Shown: positions 17,099 to 25,522, numbered from the stretch's first letter. The stretch is 64,000 nucleotides of DNA from Adlercreutzia shanghongiae (GCF_035830635.1 NZ_JAYMFI010000019.1:1-64000); one strand, 5' to 3'. Numbers and translations are program-made. Notes: a model not told the origin generated them from the letters alone.

Positions 17099-18559
17099 TT
17101 GCATCTCAGCTCTTCGTTCAAATTGGAAACGCTCATGCTGGCGGCCTTTCTGGTCACCTTGCCCATCTACGCTCCGAACCATCTTCTGTTCGAGACGGGC
17201 GTGTACGATACGGGTGCCTATATGGCTCCCTTCGCCAACACGCTTCTGGGCGTATCGGTGGTTGCGGGTCTTGCCGCGGCGTGGGCGTCGGCGCGGCCGG
17301 GCGGTGCGGCGCGCCTGCTCGGGCGCGGGTGGGTGTTCGCAGGTTCGGGATGCTACCTGGCGGGCTACGTGCTGTTCGTGCTGGCCGCGGCAGTGCCGGG
17401 CTTCGGCGCGGCGCCCCTCGCCGCAGCCGCAGGCGCGCTTCTGGGCCTGGGCACCGTGGAGCTTTCCGTGTGCTGGGGCGCCTACATGGCCCAGTACGAC
17501 CTGCGCCAGGCGCTTCTGTGGGTGGCGGTCATGGTGGGGCTGTCGGCCCTGTTGGAGATGCTGCTCGCCTCGGTGACCTTCGCCGTGGGGCTGCTCGTGT
17601 TCTGCGTGCTGCTGCCGCTCGGGTGCTTTCTGCCCTGTTGGAAGGCGGCGCAGGGGCGCTTGTCCGACCGCTTTGTCGCCGAGGGGGCGCAAGGCGACGC
17701 GCCGCTCACGCTGCGGCGCGGCCTGCTCGCCATGATGCGGCTTCTGGCCATGCCCTTTGCGGGCCTTATGGTGTTCGCCTTCCTCATGGGCGCGCGGAAG
17801 TTCATCCTGTTCGACGTGGTGCACATGGAGGTGCTCGGCTGCGTGCTGGGCGCGCTCGTGGTGGTGCCGCTGTGCTTCGTGCGCTCGTCGCGTCCGCTTC
17901 TGCCGGTGATTTACCGCCTGGTGCTGCCGGCCTTCGCGCTGGCGCTCATCTTCCTGGACAGCTTTCCGGGCGGCAGTGTGCCTCTGTGGTTCGCAGCGTG
18001 GCTGTCCTACGCGTTTTTCGGGATGCTGGCTATCCTGGCCCTGGCGAGCCTGGCGGCGTTGGCCCACGGCGGCGAGCTTCCCTGCGGCTTCATCTTCGGT
18101 GTGGCGGTGGCGGCTTTCGCGGCGTTCTCCATCCTGGGGGTTGCGGCTGCTGCGACGCCGCCCTTCCAGGAGCAGGAGGGCGGCCCGGCGCTGCTGGTGG
18201 TGAGCACGCTGTTCTTCGTGGCGCTTATCGGCGAGGCACTGATGTCGCTGTGGCGCGCCTCGCGGGGAGCCGGCGAGGCGCCGGCGACCGATGAGGGCGA
18301 CGAGTTGCCGGGGCGCCCGGTGGCGGTGCCGCGCCCGCTTAATGTGGCGGCCCGCTGCGACGCTCTGGCCGACGAGGCGTCGCTTACGCCCCGCGAGCGG
18401 GAGATACTGGGGTATTTGGGGCGCGGCCACGGTATTGCGTTCATCGCCGGCACGCTGGTCATATCCGAGTCCACGGTGCGCACCCATGTGAAGGCCATCT
18501 ACCGGAAGGTGGGCGTGGGCTCCCGCGAGGAGCTGCTGGCGCGGGTGGACGAGGGCTAG
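17099..18559 (+). CDS. Membrane-bound LuxR-family transcriptional regulator
   Basis: The 486-aa protein has about 12 hydrophobic segments over residues 10-385 and a LuxR helix-turn-helix at about 425-480 (LTPREREILGYLGRG, then STVRTHVKAIYRKVG). It is a paralogue of the regulator at 11365. The start is a TTG at 17099, supported by GGGGAGGG about nine nucleotides upstream. It is divergently oriented from the FAD reductase, and their 268-nt shared intergenic region probably carries both promoters, so the reductase is the likely target. The ligand sensed is unknown. Confidence 0.85.
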   Translation: MHLSSSFKLETLMLAAFLVTLPIYAPNHLLFETGVYDTGAYMAPFANTLLGVSVVAGLAAAWASARPGGAARLLGRGWVFAGSGCYLAGYVLFVLAAAVPGFGAAPLAAAAGALLGLGTVELSVCWGAYMAQYDLRQALLWVAVMVGLSALLEMLLASVTFAVGLLVFCVLLPLGCFLPCWKAAQGRLSDRFVAEGAQGDAPLTLRRGLLAMMRLLAMPFAGLMVFAFLMGARKFILFDVVHMEVLGCVLGALVVVPLCFVRSSRPLLPVIYRLVLPAFALALIFLDSFPGGSVPLWFAAWLSYAFFGMLAILALASLAALAHGGELPCGFIFGVAVAAFAAFSILGVAAAATPPFQEQEGGPALLVVSTLFFVALIGEALMSLWRASRGAGEAPATDEGDELPGRPVAVPRPLNVAARCDALADEASLTPREREILGYLGRGHGIAFIAGTLVISESTVRTHVKAIYRKVGVGSREELLARVDEG

Positions 18560-18665
18560 CCGCGAGAGCGTGGCGGGGCGTCTCCGGCGAATCCGCGGAC
18601 CGGCCCCGTCCTCTTCCGTAGAAAAAACGTGCAGCGCCGGGCGGGTATTTTCAGGGAAGCGGGCC

Positions 18666-18693
18666 TTGTGGTACCATGAGCCGCTGTTATATT
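18666..18693 (+). promoter_or_regulatory. yebC promoter
   Basis: TTGTGG (18666-18671) and TATATT (18688-18693) are separated by 16 nt and lie 24 nt before the yebC ATG. Confidence 0.5.
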
Positions 18694-18716
18694 CGTGTTT
18701 TCGAAGGGACGTATCC

Positions 18717-19517
18717 ATGTCAGGGCATTCTAAGTGGGCAACCACCAAACACCGCAAGGCCGCGCAGGACGCTAAGCGCTCGGCTCTGTTCTCCAAGCTG
18801 GCTCGTAACATCACCGTGGCGGCCAAGGAGGGTGGCGACCCGAACCCCGACAACAACGCGTCGCTGGCCGCCGCCATTGAGAAGGCCAAGGGCTATTCCA
18901 TGCCCAAGGACAAGATCAAGACGGCCATCGACAAGGCCTTCGGCTCCGGCAAGGACGCCGCCAACTACGAGACGGTCGTCTACGAGGGCTACGGCCCGGC
19001 CGGCGTGGCGGTGCTCTGCGAGGCGCTGACCGACAACCGCAACCGTACCGCGGCCGACGTGCGCGCCGCTTTCTCGCATTCCGGCGGCAACCTGGGCACC
19101 TCGGGCTCGGTGGCGTTCCAGTTCGACCGCAAGGGCCAGATCGTGGTGTCCAAGGAAGTGGAGACCGGCGACAAGAAGAATCCCATCGCCCCCAACGGCG
19201 CCGCTGCCGACGAGGAGGAGTTCATGCTGGCCGTGGCCGAGGCTGGCGGCGACGACTACGAGGATGCCGATGAGGAGTGGATCGTCTACACCGCTCCGGG
19301 CGACCTCATGGCCGTGGTGAAGGCGCTGGAGGCCCAGGGCGTGGCCGTGAAGGGCGCCGAGATGACCATGATCGCCAACACTCCCTCCGAGGTGTCGGTG
19401 GCCGACGCGAAGAAGGTCATGCGCCTCATCGACAAGCTGGAGGAGTTGGAGGATCTGCAGGCGGTGTACCACACCATGGACATCACCGACGAGATCGCCG
19501 AGGCGTTGGACGAGTAA
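18717..19517 (+). CDS. yebC: YebC/PmpR-family DNA-binding protein
   Basis: The 266-aa protein starts MSGHSKWATTKHRKAAQDAK, the family hallmark, and continues with NARSK-equivalent and GGNLG (about 121-125) segments. YebC proteins were annotated as transcriptional regulators, and recent work links them to relief of ribosome stalling. An ORF opening at 18570 would add 49 unlike residues; ATG 18717 is the conserved start. yebC often lies immediately before ruvC in bacteria, but here about 12 kb of accessory genes separates the two. Confidence 0.93.
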   Translation: MSGHSKWATTKHRKAAQDAKRSALFSKLARNITVAAKEGGDPNPDNNASLAAAIEKAKGYSMPKDKIKTAIDKAFGSGKDAANYETVVYEGYGPAGVAVLCEALTDNRNRTAADVRAAFSHSGGNLGTSGSVAFQFDRKGQIVVSKEVETGDKKNPIAPNGAAADEEEFMLAVAEAGGDDYEDADEEWIVYTAPGDLMAVVKALEAQGVAVKGAEMTMIANTPSEVSVADAKKVMRLIDKLEELEDLQAVYHTMDITDEIAEALDE

Positions 19518-19547
19518 ACCGCTCTTTCGCATATCGCGCAGCTTCAA

Positions 19548-19579
19548 GGGCGCCGGGCTTAAGGCTCGGCGCCCTTTTT
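19548..19579 (+). terminator. yebC terminator
   Basis: GGGCGCCG (19548-19555) pairs with CGGCGCCC (19567-19574) and is followed by TTTTT. It closes the yebC unit before the accessory region. Confidence 0.85.
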
Positions 19580-19780
19580 GCGTGCGGGTGGCGTTCGGCG
19601 TGCCAGGAGGGGGCGTTCCGAAGCGCAGTCAGCGCTTTCTGCGCCTTTCGGGGACGCGGATGGCCCGCGCAACATTCCGGAAACATCGGCGCGGGGAAAT
19701 CTGGTAGGGTGAAGGGCAGGTAAGGGCGCGGGAGGCTTGCCGCTGCGCGCGGCGCCCCGCCATTCGACAAGGGAGGCTCC

Positions 19781-20581
19781 ATGGGTTTTCTCGAAGGTAA
19801 GACCGCCATCATCACCGGCGCCGGCTTCGCGGCGCTGAAGGACGGAAGCGCCGGCTCCATCGGCTACGGCATCGCCACCGCTTATGCCAAAGAGGGCGCG
19901 AACCTCGTTATCACCGGGCGCAACGTGCAGAAGTTGGAAACGGCCAAGGAGAAGCTGGAGGCCGAGTTCGGCATCAAGGTGCTCGTGGTGGCCGCCGACG
20001 TGAACGCCGGCGCCGACAACGCCGCCGTGGTGCAGAACGTGGTGGACCAGGCCATCGAGACCTTCGGCCGCATCGACGTGCTGGTGAACAACGCCCAGGC
20101 CTCCGCCTCCGGCGTGACCTTGGCCGACCACACCACCGACCAGTTCGATCTGGCCATCTACTCGGGCCTCTACGCCACCTTCTACTACATGCAGGCGTGC
20201 TACCCGCACCTGAAAAAGACCAAGGGCTCGGTCATCAACTTCGCCTCGGGCGCGGGCCTGTTCGGCAACTTTGGCCAGTGCGCTTATGCGGCGGCCAAGG
20301 AGGGCATCCGCGGCCTCACGCGCGTGGCCGCCACCGAGTGGGGTCCCGACGGCATCAACGTGAACGTGGTGTGCCCGCTGGCCTGGACCGCTGCTCTGGA
20401 GAACTTCCAGGAGGCCTACCCCGAGGCTTTCGAGGCCAACGTGCACATGCCTCCCATGGGTCACTACGGCAACGTGGAAACCGAGATCGGGCGTGTGGTG
20501 GTGCAGCTGGCCAACCCCGATTTCAAGTTCATGAGCGGCGAGACCCTCACTCTGGAAGGCGGCATGGGCCTGCGCCCGTAG
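19781..20581 (+). CDS. Short-chain dehydrogenase/reductase (SDR) family oxidoreductase
   Basis: The 266-aa protein has a Rossmann fold that binds NAD(P)H. The cofactor motif is an expanded TGAG...GSIGYGIA (about 10-33), in which extra residues split the usual TGxxxGxG, rather as in enoyl reductases. NNAQ (about 102-105) replaces the NNAG structural motif. The catalytic Ser in NFASG and Tyr-x-x-x-Lys in AYAAAKEG are 13 residues apart, the usual spacing. Substrate is unknown; steroids, bile acids and polyphenols are common SDR targets in gut Coriobacteriia. The last 50 nt of the gene are duplicated at 22224. Confidence 0.88.
   Translation: MGFLEGKTAIITGAGFAALKDGSAGSIGYGIATAYAKEGANLVITGRNVQKLETAKEKLEAEFGIKVLVVAADVNAGADNAAVVQNVVDQAIETFGRIDVLVNNAQASASGVTLADHTTDQFDLAIYSGLYATFYYMQACYPHLKKTKGSVINFASGAGLFGNFGQCAYAAAKEGIRGLTRVAATEWGPDGINVNVVCPLAWTAALENFQEAYPEAFEANVHMPPMGHYGNVETEIGRVVVQLANPDFKFMSGETLTLEGGMGLRP
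20531..20580 (+). repeat. Direct repeat, proximal copy (SDR 3' end)
   Basis: These 50 nt at the end of the SDR gene recur at 22224-22273 with a single T/C difference at 20551. The two copies bracket the AlbA_2/ATPase gene and its tandem repeats. Sequences upstream of the two copies are unrelated. Confidence 0.9.
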
Positions 20582-20612
20582 AGCGTCCTCTGGCAACAGA
20601 GTAGTCGTAAAG

Positions 20613-20651
20613 CGGCCCGGAAAGCATCGCGGCTTTCCGGGCCGATTCTTT
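20613..20651 (+). terminator. SDR gene terminator
   Basis: CGGCCCGGAAAGC (20613-20625) pairs with GCTTTCCGGGCCG (20632-20644), followed by ATTCTTTCT. A degraded right arm of the same hairpin (CTTTTCGGACCGATTC, 22277-22292) follows the distal repeat copy. Confidence 0.85.
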
Positions 20652-20720
20652 CTGGTTGCGTGTTTGGATGTTTTAGGATGTGGCGGAGGGAGCTAGCCAC
20701 TCGGCCGCGCCTCAACGTTT

Positions 20721-20808
20721 CCCTTATTTCCCTATTTCTTCCCTTATTTCCCTATTTCTTCCCTTATTTCCCTATTTCTTCCCTTATTTCCCTATTTCTT
20801 CCCTTATT
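20721..20808 (+). repeat. 20-bp tandem repeat array, 4.4 copies
   Basis: CCCTTATTTCCCTATTTCTT is repeated head to tail at 20721, 20741, 20761 and 20781, with a partial copy to 20808. The copies are identical. The tract is pyrimidine rich on this strand and very AT rich compared with its surroundings. It ends 10 nt before the first ATG of the next gene, where a promoter would be expected. Confidence 0.95.
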
Positions 20809-20835
20809 CTGCTTTCAATGGAAAGGAGAGGGATG

Positions 20836-22227
20836 ATGGAGCGCTCTGTCTTCGAGAATATACTGCAGCAAGGTGAATCTACGACAGTCGAGTTTAAGAG
20901 ATGCGGTTCTAAGCCAGAGCGAGATTCGCTCGAGACGCTATGCTCCTTCGCCAACAGGAACGGCGGCAGTCTATTTCTGGGAGTGACGGACGATGGAATC
21001 GTGCAAGGCATTCCCTCGCAGAGCATACTTGATGTGGAGCGTAATCTCATCAACTGTACGTGCAACCCCAAGTTGGTCAATATGCCGCCTAGTTTGGAGT
21101 TCGAGCAAATCGAGTATGACGGGCGATGGGTTTTGCGTGTTTGGGTGCCACCCACCCAAGGCGTGTTTCGTTTCAAGGGCAAAGTGTACGATAGGTTCGC
21201 CGATGCCGACGTTGTTTTGAGAACCGATGCTCAGATTGCCTCCCTCTATCTGAGGAAGTACTCGGTGTTCACCGAGCAACACATCTTTCCTTATTTGCGC
21301 ATCGATGATTTAGAGCCTGGTCTTATCGATAAGTGCCGGAAGATGGCCTCAGCCAGAAGGCCGAATCATCCCTGGGCTGAAATGGACGATTTCGAGCTAT
21401 TGCGAAGCGCGCAGCTTTACACAAGAGATATAGAGACGGGAGCTGAGGGTCTCAACCGGGCTGCTGCGCTACTTCTCGGTCGTCGTGAAGTTGTGCTCTC
21501 CGCGTGTCCCGCCTATAAGACTGATGCGGTGTTTCGCGATCAGCAGGCCGATCGCTACGACGATAGGGAAACAGTGAGGGACAACCTCGTGACAGCCTAT
21601 GGCGCGCTGCGCGACTTCTGCGCGAAGCATCTTCCCGACCCGTTTTACCTCGAGGGCGACCGTCGAGTGAGCGTACGCGATATCGTGGTGAGGGAGATGG
21701 TATCCAATACGCTTATCCACCGTGAATTTACGAGTCCTTTTCCCGCGAAGCTCATCATCGATGAGACGGGTCTGCGAACCGAAAACGCGAGTCGCGCTGT
21801 TTTCGAGGGGCGTTTAACGCTTTCCGATTTCAATCCCATACCAAAGAACCCGATCATTGCGAATTTTTTCACGCAAATTGGCTATGCGGAAGAGCTAGGG
21901 AGCGGTTTTCGTAATTTGGAGAAGTACGCAAAGGCGCTGTTTGGGGCCGATCCCGTACTCGAAGAGGGTGATGTGTTCAAAGCGCGCATTCCTCGCGGGG
22001 AGGATTCGCATGCGAAATCGAAGACGGGCAACTCTCTGAAGGAAGGTGTGAGACTCGCCATTATCGCTCTTTTGGAAGAGAGGAAGTCGCTGACGGCCGG
22101 CGAAGTGGCTGCCGAACTTCGCATCTCATCGAAAACTGCGGCGAAATATCTTAAGGAGCTTGTGGCGGAAGGCCTTGCTGAAGCCGATGGGAATGTAAGA
22201 ACGAGGCGATATTATTGGGCGGGATGA
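20836..22227 (+). CDS. AlbA_2 (Schlafen-like) and GHKL-ATPase domain regulator
   Basis: The 463-aa protein begins with an AlbA_2/Schlafen divergent-AAA domain (about 10-130; ESTTVEFKRC, then ANRNGGSLFLGVTDDG) and continues into a C-terminal HATPase_c_4-type region (NTLIHREF, about 300-307; ELGSGFRNLEKY, about 353-364). The last 60 residues form a winged helix (LTAGEVAAELRISSKTAAKYL). Such proteins are often called ATP-dependent DNA helicases or transcriptional regulators and recur in accessory islands; their role is unclear. ATG 20836 has AAAGGAG seven nucleotides upstream; starts inside the repeats are unlikely. Base composition is visibly lower in GC than the flanks, suggesting transfer. 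The TGA lies in the distal direct repeat. Confidence 0.8.
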   Translation: MERSVFENILQQGESTTVEFKRCGSKPERDSLETLCSFANRNGGSLFLGVTDDGIVQGIPSQSILDVERNLINCTCNPKLVNMPPSLEFEQIEYDGRWVLRVWVPPTQGVFRFKGKVYDRFADADVVLRTDAQIASLYLRKYSVFTEQHIFPYLRIDDLEPGLIDKCRKMASARRPNHPWAEMDDFELLRSAQLYTRDIETGAEGLNRAAALLLGRREVVLSACPAYKTDAVFRDQQADRYDDRETVRDNLVTAYGALRDFCAKHLPDPFYLEGDRRVSVRDIVVREMVSNTLIHREFTSPFPAKLIIDETGLRTENASRAVFEGRLTLSDFNPIPKNPIIANFFTQIGYAEELGSGFRNLEKYAKALFGADPVLEEGDVFKARIPRGEDSHAKSKTGNSLKEGVRLAIIALLEERKSLTAGEVAAELRISSKTAAKYLKELVAEGLAEADGNVRTRRYYWAG

Positions 22228-22292
22228 GCGGCGAGACCCTCACCCTGGAAGGCGGCATGGGCCTGCGCCCGTAAACGCTTTTCGGACCGATT
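22224..22292 (+). pseudogene. Direct repeat, distal copy: remnant of an SDR gene 3' end
   Basis: Positions 22224-22273 repeat the last 50 nt of the SDR gene (49 of 50 identical), here ending in TAA instead of TAG. The following CTTTTCGGACCGATTC (22277-22292) resembles the right arm of the SDR terminator at 20633-20648, matching at 14 of 16 positions. It is therefore a stub of an SDR copy plus its terminator, separated from the intact gene by the AlbA_2 module. Confidence 0.8.
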
Positions 22293-22297
22293 CGCCG

Positions 22298-22648
22298 TTA
22301 GGTCTCGTTTCTATTATCTGAATCCAGCGCGGCGCAAACGAGCTCGTAAGTCGAAAGGGACAGCTGTCCGAGCGGCGTATCCCTCAGGAGCTTGTCGCGC
22401 CGCACCTCAACAAGGGGCTCGACTTGCACCCAGGAGGGCCGACGAAGCCCGCAGGATTCCCAGTCCGAGATCTCGACAAAAGCGGACCGTTCGTAGTTTG
22501 CTGACGCCGTTATCTTCGCGGTAATGACGCTCGCCTTCCCGGAGGCGTCCAAGATGACGACGGGGCGTACCTTGCCTACGCCTTGGTGGTCAGCAAACTC
22601 GACATAGGCAAGCCAGATGTCGCGCGGTGCGGGATCACACGAGGTCAT
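22298..22648 (-). CDS. MazF/PemK-family toxin
   Basis: The 116-aa protein matches the PemK/MazF endoribonuclease fold: RDIWLAYVEFADHQGVGKVR (about 9-28) contains the N-terminal strand and the Arg-Pro block (RPVVIL) of the family. MazF toxins cut mRNA at short sequence motifs. An in-frame ATG at 22663 has no spaced ribosome site, whereas ATG 22648 has GAGGGG seven nucleotides upstream. It overlaps the antitoxin stop by 14 nt, the usual coupling for these pairs. Pairing a MazF-like toxin with a RelB-like antitoxin is a mixed combination. Confidence 0.78.
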   Translation of the reverse strand: MTSCDPAPRDIWLAYVEFADHQGVGKVRPVVILDASGKASVITAKITASANYERSAFVEISDWESCGLRRPSWVQVEPLVEVRRDKLLRDTPLGQLSLSTYELVCAALDSDNRNET

Positions 22649-22925
22649 CGTAGAGCCCCTCATCCTCGGGGCCGTCCATCCAGGCTGGAAGGACGGTGAT
22701 GCCCGTAGCGGGATTCGGGCGCAGCGTCTCCCGGCCGCTCAGGGCGGGGGAGGGCTCGGGCCGCAGGTCGAAGGGGAGGCCGCCCACCTCGACGGACTTG
22801 CGCATGAAGAGGTTGAAGGCCTCGCTCAGGGAGAGGCCCCATCGGTCGTAGACGCGCCGGGTCTGTCGCTTCAGCTCGTCGCTCGTGCGAAACTTGATCT
22901 CGGCATCCTTCGTTGCAGTTGGCAT
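22635..22925 (-). CDS. RelB/DinJ-family antitoxin
   Basis: The 96-aa protein starts MPTATKDAEIKFRTSDELKR, the ribbon-helix-helix of RelB/DinJ antitoxins, followed by a helix (WGLSLSEAFNLFMRKSVEVG) and an extended acidic C-terminus that would cover the toxin active site. It should neutralise the neighbouring toxin and repress its own promoter. ATG 22925 has AAGGAGGT just upstream; longer starts lack one. Confidence 0.82.
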   Translation of the reverse strand: MPTATKDAEIKFRTSDELKRQTRRVYDRWGLSLSEAFNLFMRKSVEVGGLPFDLRPEPSPALSGRETLRPNPATGITVLPAWMDGPEDEGLYDDLV

Positions 22926-23276
22926 GGTGCACCTCCTTGTTGCGGCCCTAATGTTACCACAATCGGGTACGTGGCTGGAACGGAGGCGGTGCACAGTGCT
23001 CTATTGTAAGAGACTCGTCGCGCGTCCCGTCGGCTAAAAAAAATCTTAGTAGCGTCGCCAACCTGTGCTAAACTTGCCGACATGCTGTTAACGAAGCGCA
23101 CATACACTTGCCTGGGGGGGGGTCTCACCGCTAAGACGGCGTGAGCCCTCGCGCGCTAGCGCAGCATTTCCGCGGGACGAGTTCCCGCAGCAATCACGTA
23201 GATACAACCGAATAGCACGAGATCATGCGGCCGTGCGTTACGCTGTTCCGGCCACTTTCGCAAAGGAGTGGTTCTG
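22926..23276. other. Intergenic region between divergent toxin-antitoxin and HTH genes
   Basis: This 351-nt stretch holds no gene. Visible are an A-rich run (23036-23043), a G-run (23114-23122) followed by an imperfect CTCACCG/CGGCGTGAG stem near 23124-23146, and the GC-rich palindrome GCGCTAGC around 23153-23160. It presumably contains the divergent promoters of the antitoxin gene and the HTH gene at 23277, but no clear -35/-10 pair was found. Confidence 0.5.
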
Positions 23277-24251
23277 ATGAGCGACGATGCTTCTTTGACA
23301 TTGGGCGAGGAGCAGTCGTATCCCGTCGCATTCGGGGAGGTGCAGTTCTCTGAACGTGAGGCAGCGGATGCGTTTTGCAGGATTGCGGGCAAATTCTACG
23401 AGAGAAATTTCGGCGTAGCATCAAAGACGGAAATCGAGTTGGTCATGTTCGAGATTCTTGCTGAAAAGACTCGCGGTTTGTCCGATTTGGCGTTAGCGAA
23501 GCGCCTCGGGATTACTCCTCAAATGGTTAGCAACCGCAGAACGAAGCTAGCGCTCAGGAACGATTTGGGCTCTTGCGACTGGGCTGCATCTCTTTTGGAA
23601 GTGCTGGATTCGAGAACCTACGTCCTCCGTGAGACAAAAAGTGGCTGCGAGATGAAGATCTTGTTTTCGTCGAAAATGGCGGTTTATGAGTTCGAGGATG
23701 CGCTGAAGGGGTGTGGCCATTACTTCGATAACAGCTTCAACAGTCTGGTAGTCGTCACGCCGATGTCGGCGGTCTTCGATCTTCTATTTCAGGAGATGGC
23801 GGGTCTGCCCATGCCCAAAGGCTGCGAGAACCCGGGTCCGGGGGGATATATCAAGTACTGCTTCGAGAAGAGGAAAATCAAGGACCCTCAGGTAAGAGAA
23901 GCTATTGCGAAGCTGTGGAAGAGCGAAGCATGTGCGAAAACGTCGGCTGTCGTCAAAGGCATCGGCAAAAGTACGGTGCGCATCGCGTTCAGCACTGCAT
24001 TTAAAAATCTCACGATCGATCAAGTTGCAAACTGCGCAACTGCCCTCTACTCGATCGTCGACAGCTATATAGAGGACAGCAAGCCAGCGGGAGAAAAGGG
24101 AGACGGCGGAGAAGGCGAGGGGAAGAGGAGCGACTCTTTTCCAATACAGTTCTTGAATAACATCAAGGGTATTGCGAAGTGCCTGACCAAAAGGGAAGAG
24201 CTTGTTGTTGAAGAAGGCGTTCGTGGTGACGTGGCACCGAAAGAAAGGTAG
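23277..24251 (+). CDS. Hypothetical protein with helix-turn-helix
   Basis: The 324-aa protein is not recognised. Residues about 70-100 (LSDLALAKRLGITPQMVSNR) form a good helix-turn-helix, so it may bind DNA. The centre (about 105-200) looks like a mixed alpha/beta domain, and a polar, charged linker precedes the C-terminal 40 residues. ATG 23277 is chosen over GTG 23268 because AAAGGAG overlaps the latter and is eight nucleotides from the former. The next gene starts six nucleotides after its stop, so it is probably cotranscribed with the zinc-ribbon genes. GC content is lower than in the housekeeping genes. Confidence 0.65.
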   Translation: MSDDASLTLGEEQSYPVAFGEVQFSEREAADAFCRIAGKFYERNFGVASKTEIELVMFEILAEKTRGLSDLALAKRLGITPQMVSNRRTKLALRNDLGSCDWAASLLEVLDSRTYVLRETKSGCEMKILFSSKMAVYEFEDALKGCGHYFDNSFNSLVVVTPMSAVFDLLFQEMAGLPMPKGCENPGPGGYIKYCFEKRKIKDPQVREAIAKLWKSEACAKTSAVVKGIGKSTVRIAFSTAFKNLTIDQVANCATALYSIVDSYIEDSKPAGEKGDGGEGEGKRSDSFPIQFLNNIKGIAKCLTKREELVVEEGVRGDVAPKER

Positions 24252-24257
24252 GTAGGT

Positions 24258-25358
24258 ATGTTCTGTCCTAAGTGTGGTAGTGAGATTGCGGAAGGGTCGG
24301 CCTTCTGCGGGAAGTGCGGGGCGTCTGCGGGCGCTCAGGCAGGGGGCCCGGCTCCAGCTGGGGGCGGTGCGCCGATGCCGAAGAAGGGCGGCGCAAAGAT
24401 CGGCGTCATCGCGGCCGCTGTCGTGGTTGTGGTGGTGTTCGTCGCCGGGTTCGCGACGAACTGGTTCGGGCTCGCCGGCGTGCAGCCCAAGGAGGCGGTG
24501 GAGGTTCCCACCGCGAGCCAGGGGGCAGGTAATGCGCAGGATGCGGGCGACGGTGCCGAGGGCGATGCCCAAGATGCCGCGACTGGTGATGCGGTGAAGT
24601 CGGCGGTAGAGGCCTACACCTGGGACGAGCTGTCGCAGATCTCGGCCGAGATCTGCGCGGCCAGCGACGAGGCGGCTGCCATTGAGGTGGCGAAGAGGTA
24701 CAACCTGTGCACGCCCGAGGGCAAGCTCGACGGCACCCAGGTGAAGTCGGTGACGCTGGCCGACGGCACCCAGACCACGGTGCAGATCGTCGGCTTCGCC
24801 CACGACGACAAGACCGCGGGCGGCAAGGCCGGCATCACGTTCATCTTCGGGGACTGTGTAGGTGAGGCGCCCATGAACGGCGAGTCCACCAACGCCGGTG
24901 GCTGGGAGGCCTCCCAGATGCGAGCCTACCTCAACGGCGAGTGGCGCGCCGAGCTGCCCGAGGACCTAAACGCCATCGTCGTGCCGGTGGACAAGCTCAC
25001 CAACAACGTGGGAGAGACGCAGGACGTGTCGGCGGTGACGGCGACCTCCGACTCGATGTGGCTGCTCTCCGCCACCGAGCTCTGCGGCGTGATCGACTGG
25101 TATAGCGACGCGGCCTACAACGCGGTGCTCAACGCAGAGGGGGCCGAGTACAAGCTGTTCCGCGATACGGCCGTGGATTCAGCAGGTTCAAACGAAATTT
25201 TGGTGAAGAACTTCCAAGGTTCGCCGAACCACTGGTGGGAGCGTTCCCCGTATCCGAGCAACTCGGGCAGCTTCCAGGGCGTGATCTCCGATGGCGGCCC
25301 GTACATCAGCGGCCGCGCCGACATCTCCTACGGTGTGGTCCCCGGCTTCTGCATATAA
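24258..25358 (+). CDS. Zinc-ribbon membrane protein with C-terminal DUF6273-like domain
   Basis: The 366-aa protein has an N-terminal cytoplasmic zinc ribbon (CPKCG at about 3-7 and FCGKCG at about 16-21), one membrane helix (about 50-72), a low-complexity linker (about 80-115) and an extracytoplasmic C-terminal domain. That domain carries GGWEASQMRAYLNGEW, and NHWWERSPYPSNSG before the end GVVPGFCI, resembling DUF6273 domains. The arrangement suggests coupling an outside domain to a zinc-binding cytoplasmic head. Function is unknown. It is closely paralogous to the gene at 25588. A ten-base-pair hairpin follows at 25377. Confidence 0.75.
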   Translation: MFCPKCGSEIAEGSAFCGKCGASAGAQAGGPAPAGGGAPMPKKGGAKIGVIAAAVVVVVVFVAGFATNWFGLAGVQPKEAVEVPTASQGAGNAQDAGDGAEGDAQDAATGDAVKSAVEAYTWDELSQISAEICAASDEAAAIEVAKRYNLCTPEGKLDGTQVKSVTLADGTQTTVQIVGFAHDDKTAGGKAGITFIFGDCVGEAPMNGESTNAGGWEASQMRAYLNGEWRAELPEDLNAIVVPVDKLTNNVGETQDVSAVTATSDSMWLLSATELCGVIDWYSDAAYNAVLNAEGAEYKLFRDTAVDSAGSNEILVKNFQGSPNHWWERSPYPSNSGSFQGVISDGGPYISGRADISYGVVPGFCI

Positions 25359-25376
25359 ACCATCCAATCATCTGGA

Positions 25377-25401
25377 CCCCCATGCCCATGTGGCATGGGG
25401 G
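25377..25401 (+). terminator. Hairpin after first zinc-ribbon gene
   Basis: CCCCCATGCC (25377-25386) pairs perfectly with GGCATGGGGG (25392-25401). It lacks a T-tract. A second small stem, ACGTTTC/GAAACGT, lies at 25424-25443. One of these may end transcription after the first paralogue. Confidence 0.5.
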
Positions 25402-25522
25402 CGGAAAGGGCCTCCGATGAATAACGTTTCCTTTTCGAAACGTGAGGTTGCGCGAGGCGACGTGGAAGGATGCGACCTCTGGCTGCCGTAGCGAAGGAGG
25501 ATGGTGTGCCGCGGGGTCCACA

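Noticed and set aside
20680..20835. Upstream start of the AlbA_2 gene reading through the tandem repeats
   Set aside because: It would add a Phe/Pro/Ser-rich stretch with no homology, and ATG 20836 has a well-placed AAAGGAG. Kept only as a possible phase-variation idea.
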